Positions 1-5,262 of a stretch of DNA of 10,197 bases are shown here, piece by piece. A program made the position numbers and the translations under genes. Source of the stretch: Bacillota bacterium. GTDB taxonomy: Bacteria; Bacillota; Clostridia; Lachnospirales; Lachnospiraceae. How positions within the stretch are numbered: the stretch's first letter is position 1; each line of letters starts with the position of its first letter. Under the pieces are notes generated by a model. The model was not told the origin of the DNA and did not search any database. It was given only the letters and a program-made list of their open reading frames with translations. The stretch lies in NCBI GenBank assembly GCA_023387635.1, contig JAEWHU010000207.1:1-10197 (forward strand). Reading direction: 5' to 3'.

Positions 1-729
1 ATCATCCTCTGTTAATTCATCCGTCAACATCATAAGGGCATTTTTAACCAAAGGTAATTTATCTTTATCATCCATTGAACCTGATACATCAATTAGGAAT
101 ACAAGATTATTTTTTGGTCTTGCTTCTTGATTAATATTTTTACCTTGGACTCCAATTAGCACCAATTTACTTTCCCTATTCCATGGAGAATTTGATGCTT
201 CAGCTGTTATAGAAAATGGTACATCTCCAGTAGGTTTCACGTAATCATAATCAAAATAGTTTATCATCTCTTCAATGCGAACTGCTTGGCTTGGTATGTC
301 GTAAGCATCATTTATCATACGTCTTACATTACAATAAGAAGCGGTATCAACATCAATTGAAAAAGTAGATAGTGGATTATCAATGGCTGAAAGAAAACCA
401 TTTTCTACATATTCATTATATTCTTCTTGATTCTCAAATGATGAAGATTCACTTGTTGTATTAATAATAACTTCGTCAGATATGGATTTATTGGTATCAT
501 AGACCATATCAAAATCATGTGATCCACCATCCATTTTTGAAGTATCCTTCTCTGCAGCATTCATATTTAAATAATCTTCTGCTACATTTCCTGCATTATT
601 ATCTAAATTCGCTTCACTTTTACTACTATTTTTACTGGTACATCCAGTAAGCGTTACTAAGATAAGTACACATGCTAAAACTTTACAGAATAAATGATTG
701 CTTCCCTCTTTAATCCATATTTTTTTCAT
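1..729 (-). CDS. YfbK-like von Willebrand factor type A lipoprotein (3' end cut by window edge)
   Basis: The first 243 codons are visible; the C-terminus lies beyond position 1. The start ATG follows a strong AAGGAGGA at 736-743. Residues 1-30 form a lipoprotein signal peptide with a charged N-terminus, a hydrophobic stretch and the lipobox LTGC, so Cys30 should be lipidated and the protein anchored outside the membrane. Residues ~31-115 are a polar, Ser/Asn/Glu-rich linker. Residues ~119-165 (PLSTFSIDVDTASY, then RIEEMINYF) match the N-terminal domain that precedes vWA in the E. coli YfbK family. The vWA domain begins near 207, with the metal-ion-dependent adhesion site DVSGS at 214-218. vWA domains bind protein ligands through a divalent cation; the partner here is unknown. 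The family assignment is firm, the role is not. I see no convincing promoter in 730-811, only a small inverted repeat (AATAGT/ACTATT, 754-774). Confidence 0.9.
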   Translation of the reverse strand, partial: MKKIWIKEGSNHLFCKVLACVLILVTLTGCTSKNSSKSEANLDNNAGNVAEDYLNMNAAEKDTSKMDGGSHDFDMVYDTNKSISDEVIINTTSESSSFENQEEYNEYVENGFLSAIDNPLSTFSIDVDTASYCNVRRMINDAYDIPSQAVRIEEMINYFDYDYVKPTGDVPFSITAEASNSPWNRESKLVLIGVQGKNINQEARPKNNLVFLIDVSGSMDDKDKLPLVKNALMMLTDELTEDD

Positions 730-811
730 TCTACGTCCTCCTTCAATCTAAATAATAGTTAGAATTTTACTATTCGTTTGTTGATTAGACGACTGATAAT
801 AAAAAAAGTTC

Positions 812-857
812 CATAGTAAAAAGGAAGCAGACTTTCTACCATCTGCTTCCTTACTAT
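812..857 (-). terminator. Intrinsic terminator after the catalase gene
   Basis: Read on the minus strand, an 11-bp stem AAGGAAGCAGA/TCTGCTTCCTT with a 10-nt loop (832-841) is followed at once by further T residues, then by a second T7 run (801-807). Outer ATAGTAA/TTACTAT pairing (851-857 with 813-819) could extend it across a bulge. It begins 46 nt past the catalase stop and separates that gene from the lipoprotein gene downstream. Confidence 0.8.
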
Positions 858-902
858 TATTCTAATGAGTACCAAAATGTAATCATCATTTATTTTCTAT
901 TC

Positions 903-2423
903 TTATTCCACATCCATTGCAGTCGCTTTGGCTCTATCAGAATCACTCATATTAGCTAATTCTATAACTCTATTAATATCTAAAGATAGAGCATCTGCTA
1001 CTCTTGTACCGTATTCTACATCAGCCTTATAAAAGAGTGCTGTTTGACGATATTGAATACGTTTTAAAGCATTTCCTAAATGACCTGCAATATTGGATAT
1101 TAAATGGTCTTTCTCAATATCACTTAAAACTCTTCGATATAATTCTCCAGCTTGGAAGAAGTCATCCTCTACAATTTTTAGTTCATGACGTGCAATAGTA
1201 GCTTCTTGTAAATAAATCTCTGGGGCATCTTTTTCACTTTTCACTTCTCCATAGTTATTTACAGAGTTAGGATAGTAATTTGCTGTGCCTCCATAATTAT
1301 TATGAATTGTCATGAATCCATCTCTTTGATTGGTATACGCATTTGTTCCCTTTGGTGCATTTACTGGGACTTGTTCATGATTTACTCCAAGACGATATCT
1401 TTGAGCATCTTTGTAAGCAAATAGTCTACCTTGAAGTAGGGTATCTGGTGATGGGTAAACACCTGGAATAAATGAACTTGGAGAAAATGCTGCTTGCTCT
1501 ACGTCTGCAAAGAAGTTCTCTGGGTTTTTATTTAAAACAAGTTTACCAACTTCGATTAATGGTGAATCTTCATGAAACCATACTTTTGTTACATCAAATG
1601 GGTCAAAGCGATAATTATTTGCTTGTTCTGGAGTCATTATCTGAACATAAACTGTCCAGGAAGGAAAATCACCTTTTTCAATAGCATTATATAGATCTCT
1701 AGTAGCATGGTCACCATCAACGCCTACTAATTTTGATGCTTCCTCTGCAGTTAGTGTTTCATTTCCTTGATCGGATTTAAAATGCCATTTAAACCAAAAA
1801 TACTCTCCTCCATCGTTATAAAACATCCATGTATTGGCACCAAAACCATCCATATGTCTGTAATCTCTTGGTGTTCCTCGGTCAGAGAATAAGTGTGTTA
1901 CTTGATGGGTGGATTCTGGTGTTAAGGATAAGAAGTCCCAGAACATAGTTGCATCTTTTAGATTAGTACGTGGATCTCTTTTTTGAGTATGTACGAAATC
2001 TGGGAATTTTATAGCATCACGAATAAAGAATACTGGTGTATTGTTACCTACGATATCATAATTACCATCTTCGGTATATAATTTTAATGCAAATCCTCTT
2101 GGATCTCTCTCTGCATCTGCAGAACCTTTTTCTCCTCCAACTGTTGAGAAACGTACAAATGCTTCTGTTCTCTTTCCAACTTCAGATAAAAACTTAGCTT
2201 TGGTATATTTACTAATGTCTCCTGTTACTTCAAAGTAACCATAAGCTCCTGCTCCTTTGGCATGAACAACTCTTTCAGGAATTCTCTCACGTGTAAAATG
2301 GGATAACTTCTCTACTAGATGGGTATCGTTCATTAAGACATATCCAGATTTTCCTCCTAATGTAACAGAATTTTGATCATTTACTACTGGTGCTCCATTG
2401 ACACTTGTTAATTTATTTTTCAT
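903..2423 (-). CDS. katA: Monofunctional heme catalase
   Basis: 506 residues, the usual length of a small-subunit (clade 3 type) catalase. It converts two H2O2 to water and O2 in the cytoplasm using heme b. Visible active-site elements are the distal His54 in RVVHAKGAGAYG, the distal Asn127 in VGNNTPVFFIRD, and the proximal heme ligand Tyr337 with Arg333 in RLFAYKDAQRYRLG. The core FVRFSTVGGEKGSADAERDP (89-108) and the C-terminal helical part (~430-490) are intact, with no frameshift. There is no signal peptide. The ATG is preceded by GAGGT at 2429-2433. The gene is monocistronic: it has its own promoter near 2643-2671, a long structured leader, and a terminator at 812-857. Paired palindromes around the promoter suggest repressor control by a peroxide- or redox-sensing regulator that is not encoded in the window. 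Confidence 0.97.
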   Translation of the reverse strand: MKNKLTSVNGAPVVNDQNSVTLGGKSGYVLMNDTHLVEKLSHFTRERIPERVVHAKGAGAYGYFEVTGDISKYTKAKFLSEVGKRTEAFVRFSTVGGEKGSADAERDPRGFALKLYTEDGNYDIVGNNTPVFFIRDAIKFPDFVHTQKRDPRTNLKDATMFWDFLSLTPESTHQVTHLFSDRGTPRDYRHMDGFGANTWMFYNDGGEYFWFKWHFKSDQGNETLTAEEASKLVGVDGDHATRDLYNAIEKGDFPSWTVYVQIMTPEQANNYRFDPFDVTKVWFHEDSPLIEVGKLVLNKNPENFFADVEQAAFSPSSFIPGVYPSPDTLLQGRLFAYKDAQRYRLGVNHEQVPVNAPKGTNAYTNQRDGFMTIHNNYGGTANYYPNSVNNYGEVKSEKDAPEIYLQEATIARHELKIVEDDFFQAGELYRRVLSDIEKDHLISNIAGHLGNALKRIQYRQTALFYKADVEYGTRVADALSLDINRVIELANMSDSDRAKATAMDVE

Positions 2424-2439
2424 ATTTTACCTCATTTCT

Positions 2440-2493
2440 GCGCTACTTTTTTGTGCATACCAAGTTTGTGAGTGCAGCGCGGACACAAACTTG
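2440..2493 (-). promoter_or_regulatory. Predicted H-type pseudoknot in the catalase leader, next to the ribosome binding site
   Basis: In the mRNA sense, a perfect 10-bp stem CAAGUUUGUG/CACAAACUUG (2493-2484 with 2470-2461) closes a 13-nt loop. The loop segment GCGCUGC (2480-2474) is complementary to GUAGCGC (2446-2440) downstream: six Watson-Crick pairs and one G-U. Loop 1 is UCC, the inner linker is ACU, and loop 3 is an A-rich 14 nt (2460-2447). This geometry is that of a classical H-type pseudoknot. The second stem ends 6 nt before the Shine-Dalgarno GAGGT (2433-2429), so folding could affect initiation. The segment is visibly richer in GC than the rest of the leader. Pairing is read by eye and no family is recognised; function is inference. 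Confidence 0.5.
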
Positions 2494-2496
2494 CTG

Positions 2497-2523
2497 AGTG
2501 AAAGATTTTAAAAATCTTTCACT
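2497..2523. repeat. Perfect 13-bp inverted repeat in the catalase leader
   Basis: AGTGAAAGATTTT and AAAATCTTTCACT flank a single central base (2510), forming an almost loop-less palindrome. On the minus-strand mRNA it would be a hairpin just 5' of the pseudoknot. On the plus strand it is followed by a T-run (2523-2527) and so resembles an intrinsic terminator for transcription antisense to the catalase. An unrelated A/T-only palindrome lies at 2541-2558 and is not given weight. Confidence 0.6.
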
Positions 2524-2627
2524 TTTTACTCATCTATAATAATTAAAAATTTTTAATTCGTTTAGATTTGTAATCTTATTTTTATTTAGTTAATTTTGTT
2601 TTCTTGTATTATGTTTTTTGAATATAT

Positions 2628-2648
2628 ATTGTATACAATCTAATTGTA
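2628..2648. promoter_or_regulatory. Putative operator over the catalase -10 box and start site
   Basis: ATTGTATACAAT (2628-2639) is a perfect 12-bp palindrome. It overlaps a second inverted repeat, TACAATCTAATTGTA (2634-2648), whose outer half-site is exactly the -10 hexamer. Three ATTGTA half-sites therefore cover the -10 region and the expected start point (~2636). The arrangement resembles the Bacillus OhrR (MarR family) box TACAATTnAATTGTA as I recall it. A FadR-type GntR site (GTATAC core) is the alternative. Confidence 0.6.
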
Positions 2649-2671
2649 CCAAATGAAAATAGCTTTGTCAA
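2643..2671 (-). promoter_or_regulatory. Sigma-A promoter of the catalase gene
   Basis: On the minus strand, TTGACA (2671-2666) and TACAAT (2648-2643) are separated by exactly 17 nt. The -35 is perfect and the -10 matches at five of six positions. Transcription should start near 2636, giving a leader of about 213 nt. A promoter this close to consensus would be strongly active unless repressed, which fits the flanking palindromes. Confidence 0.8.
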
Positions 2672-2674
2672 TTG

Positions 2675-2688
2675 AATTGTATACAATT
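2675..2688. promoter_or_regulatory. Putative upstream operator of the catalase promoter
   Basis: AATTGTATACAATT is a perfect 14-bp palindrome lying 3 bp upstream of the -35 box. It has the same core as the site at 2628-2639, with centres 48 bp apart. On the minus strand its TACAATT half runs into CAATTGACA, giving a partial second inverted repeat that overlaps the -35 hexamer, the same layout as at the other site. Confidence 0.6.
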
Positions 2689-2700
2689 TAATGCCAAAGT

Positions 2701-2765
2701 ATAAAAAATAGCTCTAACTTGAGTAAAAAGTATTTTTTATAATACCTTTTCTTAAGTTAGAGCTA
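2701..2765 (-). terminator. Terminator of the radical SAM / RNase / deacylase operon
   Basis: A 12-bp perfect stem TAGCTCTAACTT/AAGTTAGAGCTA (2709-2720 with 2754-2765) is followed on the minus strand by TTTTTT. Extra pairing inside the loop (GTATT/AATAC) can lengthen the hairpin. It lies 27 nt past the ybaK stop and upstream of the catalase promoter, so the two transcription units are separated. Confidence 0.85.
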
Positions 2766-2791
2766 CTTAATTATCCTATTATTTTATATCT

Positions 2792-3262
2792 TTATTCTGC
2801 AATATCGCTATAAACACCATCAATATATTCTACTAGTTTGTCTGGATTAATTTGAATCTGACATCCTCTTACCCCAGCACTAATACAGATTAGGTCATAT
2901 AATATAGCTGTTTCATCAATATAAGTAGGATATTTCTTCTTCATACCGATTGGAGAACAGCCTCCCCTTATATAACCTGTTAAACCTAACAAATCTTTTA
3001 CATGGACAAGTTCAATCTTCTTATCTTTAACAACACTTGCTGCTTTCTTTAAATTAAGCTCTGTATTCACTGGAATACAAAATACCATAATTCCCTGTTT
3101 CTCACCTTTGGCTACAAGTGTCTTAAATACTTGTTCCATTGGTATTCCAGTAATACTGGCAACATGTTCACCTGATAAATCACTCTCATCAACTTCATAT
3201 TCTATGGCGTTATATTCTATACCTGCTTGTTCTAAAAGTCGCATTGCATTTGTTTTAATCAT
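2792..3262 (-). CDS. ybaK: YbaK/EbsC-family aminoacyl-tRNA deacylase (Cys-tRNA(Pro) type)
   Basis: 156 residues, the full single-domain YbaK fold. Members hydrolyse mischarged tRNA in trans, classically Cys-tRNA(Pro) made by prolyl-tRNA synthetase. Seen here: FKTLV at 47-51, whose Lys48 matches the essential lysine of the Haemophilus enzyme; GGCSPIG at 100-106; and SAGVRGCQI at 128-136, all family signatures. I start at the ATG at 3262 because it gives MIKTNAMR, the usual N-terminus, with GGAG 3 nt upstream. The frame is open to a GTG at 3271 (159 residues), but a Shine-Dalgarno for that start would be only about 2 nt away. The start overlaps the RNase E/G stop by 8 bp, implying translational coupling. 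It is the last gene of the operon. Substrate specificity cannot be told from sequence alone; a ProX-like specificity is less likely but possible. Confidence 0.92.
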   Translation of the reverse strand: MIKTNAMRLLEQAGIEYNAIEYEVDESDLSGEHVASITGIPMEQVFKTLVAKGEKQGIMVFCIPVNTELNLKKAASVVKDKKIELVHVKDLLGLTGYIRGGCSPIGMKKKYPTYIDETAILYDLICISAGVRGCQIQINPDKLVEYIDGVYSDIAE

Positions 3263-4469
3263 TGTCTCCACTGTCCTTTGTATCTATTGTTAATTGTTCA
3301 TGAAGTGGTTTACGCACTTTCTTTCTTGTTATCTCAACAAGGTTTAAAGGTGTCATATCAACTAATGTAGTTTTTATAGGATCTTTTCTCAGATAAATAT
3401 CTAGTTCATTTAGAAGAATTTGCTTGTGTTCTTCTATGGTCATGGTAATAAAATCAATAATAATGATTCCAGAGATATTTCTTAGTCTTAATTGTTTCGC
3501 AATTTCTTTTGCTGCTTCACGGTTAATCCGTAAGAAATTTTCATCTATATTCTTTTTCCCATTAATCGCTTTACCAGTATTCACATCGATTACAGTTAAA
3601 GCTTCCGTTGGTTGAATTATTATAGTTCCTCCACTTTTTAACCATACCTTTTCATGAAGGGCATGTTGAAGCTTATTATTAATGTTATATAAATTGGATA
3701 AACTAAGTAACTTATCCTCATAAAATCGTAGTTTACTGACATCCTCTTTTTGATGATTGCTTAAATACTCATGGATACGATTATAAATGTCCTTATCATC
3801 AGTAACAATCTCATCCATAGAATTACCATAACCGTCTTTAATATCACTTATAAATCCTGGTATATTTTGATAAAGCAAGGAAAATGTTTTCTTGTGTATC
3901 CCATACTCTCTTAGTTCTTCATATTGTTTAATCAGACTCTTTACTTCATTATGAATAATGTCTTCAGGTTGTTTTGCAGCATTGGTTCGTACAACAAACC
4001 CATAATCAGGATTTTGATACTCACCCATCATTTTTCTGATTTTTTTCCTTGTTTGCTCATCTTGTATTTTTGATGATATTCCAAGGGTTGATTTACCATG
4101 GATTAAAACTACATATTTACCTGTAAAATTAATATTGGTAGTTATTACTGGTGCTTTTGTTTTAATATCTTCTTTTGAAACTTGAACAATTAGTTCATCT
4201 CCAACCACTAACTTCTCCGTTTTTTTCGGATTCACAAAAATAGGATTCTTAACTTCAAGAAGGGATAAATAGCACATCTTTCCATCTGCTATTTCTACAA
4301 ATGCAGCATTAATATTTTTTACAATATTTTTAATCTTACCTATATAAATATTACCTAGTATTCGTCCTGAATCCTCATATTCTACATTTACTTGAACCAT
4401 ATCATTTTCTTCAAAGAAAGCAGATACAATACTATTGTCTTTTTTGGTTATAATCAACTTGTTATTCAT
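3255..4469 (-). CDS. rng: Ribonuclease E/G family endoribonuclease, short form
   Basis: 404 residues from the ATG at 4469, chosen because GGAG lies 6 nt upstream; the frame also opens at a GTG at 4481. RNase E/G cleaves single-stranded A/U-rich RNA with a preference for 5'-monophosphate ends, in rRNA maturation and mRNA decay. An S1-like RNA-binding region covers ~35-110 (GNIYIGKIKNIV, then INAAFVEI). The catalytic DNase I-like domain carries the two metal-binding aspartates: Asp295 in LTVIDVNTGK and Asp339 in IIIIDFITM, matching E. coli RNase E Asp303 and Asp346. The protein ends 15 residues after TRKKVRKPLHEQL, so the CPxC zinc-link motif and small domain of E. coli RNase E/G are missing. 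The DNA reads cleanly to the stop, with no sign of a frameshift. It sits 48 nt after the TIGR03936 gene and overlaps ybaK. Confidence 0.93.
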   Translation of the reverse strand: MNNKLIITKKDNSIVSAFFEENDMVQVNVEYEDSGRILGNIYIGKIKNIVKNINAAFVEIADGKMCYLSLLEVKNPIFVNPKKTEKLVVGDELIVQVSKEDIKTKAPVITTNINFTGKYVVLIHGKSTLGISSKIQDEQTRKKIRKMMGEYQNPDYGFVVRTNAAKQPEDIIHNEVKSLIKQYEELREYGIHKKTFSLLYQNIPGFISDIKDGYGNSMDEIVTDDKDIYNRIHEYLSNHQKEDVSKLRFYEDKLLSLSNLYNINNKLQHALHEKVWLKSGGTIIIQPTEALTVIDVNTGKAINGKKNIDENFLRINREAAKEIAKQLRLRNISGIIIIDFITMTIEEHKQILLNELDIYLRKDPIKTTLVDMTPLNLVEITRKKVRKPLHEQLTIDTKDSGDND

Positions 4470-4517
4470 ATTCGTCTCCACACCTTTGAATTTTAATTAC
4501 TAACTTATCATGTTAAA

Positions 4518-5261
4518 CTACATTTTATTAAGTGGTACAAGATTACGTTCATCTTCTGTTCCAAGATTAGCATATACATCAATACGATGTCCTTGGAATA
4601 TAAATGGATTAAATTCTAATCCAGCAAAATTACAAAAAGCCTCCATAACTAATTCTGGTTTAATGTTATTAACGCTACCAGTAGCAAGCTTTAGATAAAC
4701 TTTAGTATCATTCTCATACTGATCTGCTACAGATTCATACTCTAATTTCGTAAATGGTTCTAGACTATATTCATAAATAAATGGCTTAATATCTACTTCA
4801 TTTTCTGTTCTTTTCGATTTTTTAAGGATTACTATGGTATCTTGTTCCATAAACTGAACAAACATTTTCCCAAATTCATCTTTTTTGATAAAGTCATATC
4901 CATCACGAATGGACACCATATAGTCAGCTGCTGCTACAATGGACATAGCATTTTTACTATCATCCCCTAATACTATATAATCCACAACTTGAATATATTC
5001 TGGCATAACTGCATTCATACGTTCTATCATGGTTTCTTTATCATCACATTGTCCTATTTGAACATCTACATATTCACCATCACTAGTAAGACCTACACCA
5101 AGAGGTGCTGCAAATGATATGATTTGATGAGGACTAAATCCTTGTGATAATTCAACATCTATCTCAGCTCTACGAAATGCCTTTTGAAAAAATCTCATAA
5201 CATCCAAATGTCCTACAAATTTTAGAGGCCCTGATTTTGTAAATTTAATTCTTGCTTTCAT
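4518..5261 (-). CDS. TIGR03936 / DUF2344 family radical SAM-linked protein
   Basis: 247 residues. The opening MKARIKFTKSGPLKFVGHLDVMR and the following FRRAEIDVELSQGFSPHQ (about 30-47) are the signature of TIGR03936, a family of unknown biochemical role found beside, or fused to, the TIGR03960 radical SAM protein. No catalytic motif or membrane segment is evident; it is probably a soluble partner of the upstream enzyme. The frame opens at a TTG at 5270, but I start at the ATG at 5261 because it gives the conserved N-terminus. The AGGAGG just upstream (5273-5278) is 12-13 nt from this ATG but only 3 nt from the TTG, so the start is not fully settled. The ATG lies 1 nt past the stop of the upstream gene, which indicates translational coupling. 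Confidence 0.9.
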   Translation of the reverse strand: MKARIKFTKSGPLKFVGHLDVMRFFQKAFRRAEIDVELSQGFSPHQIISFAAPLGVGLTSDGEYVDVQIGQCDDKETMIERMNAVMPEYIQVVDYIVLGDDSKNAMSIVAAADYMVSIRDGYDFIKKDEFGKMFVQFMEQDTIVILKKSKRTENEVDIKPFIYEYSLEPFTKLEYESVADQYENDTKVYLKLATGSVNNIKPELVMEAFCNFAGLEFNPFIFQGHRIDVYANLGTEDERNLVPLNKM

Positions 5262-5262
5262 T

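Noticed and set aside
1004..1684. Two plus-strand open frames (1004-1198, 1472-1684) inside the catalase gene
   Set aside because: They are antisense to a well-conserved catalase, lack ribosome binding sites and show no recognisable protein sequence.
2541..2558. 18-bp A/T-only palindrome AATTAAAAATTTTTAATT
   Set aside because: Such palindromes are expected by chance in DNA this AT-rich; there is no positional logic relative to the promoter or gene.
2620..2700. PerR or Fur box at the catalase promoter
   Set aside because: The palindromes have an ATTGTATACAAT core, not the TTATAAT-type heptamers of PerR or the GATAATGAT-type repeats of Fur.
3108..4698. Plus-strand open frames 3108-3293, 3424-3615 and 4510-4698
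   Set aside because: Each lies opposite conserved coding sequence of ybaK, rng or the TIGR03936 gene, with no supporting start signals.
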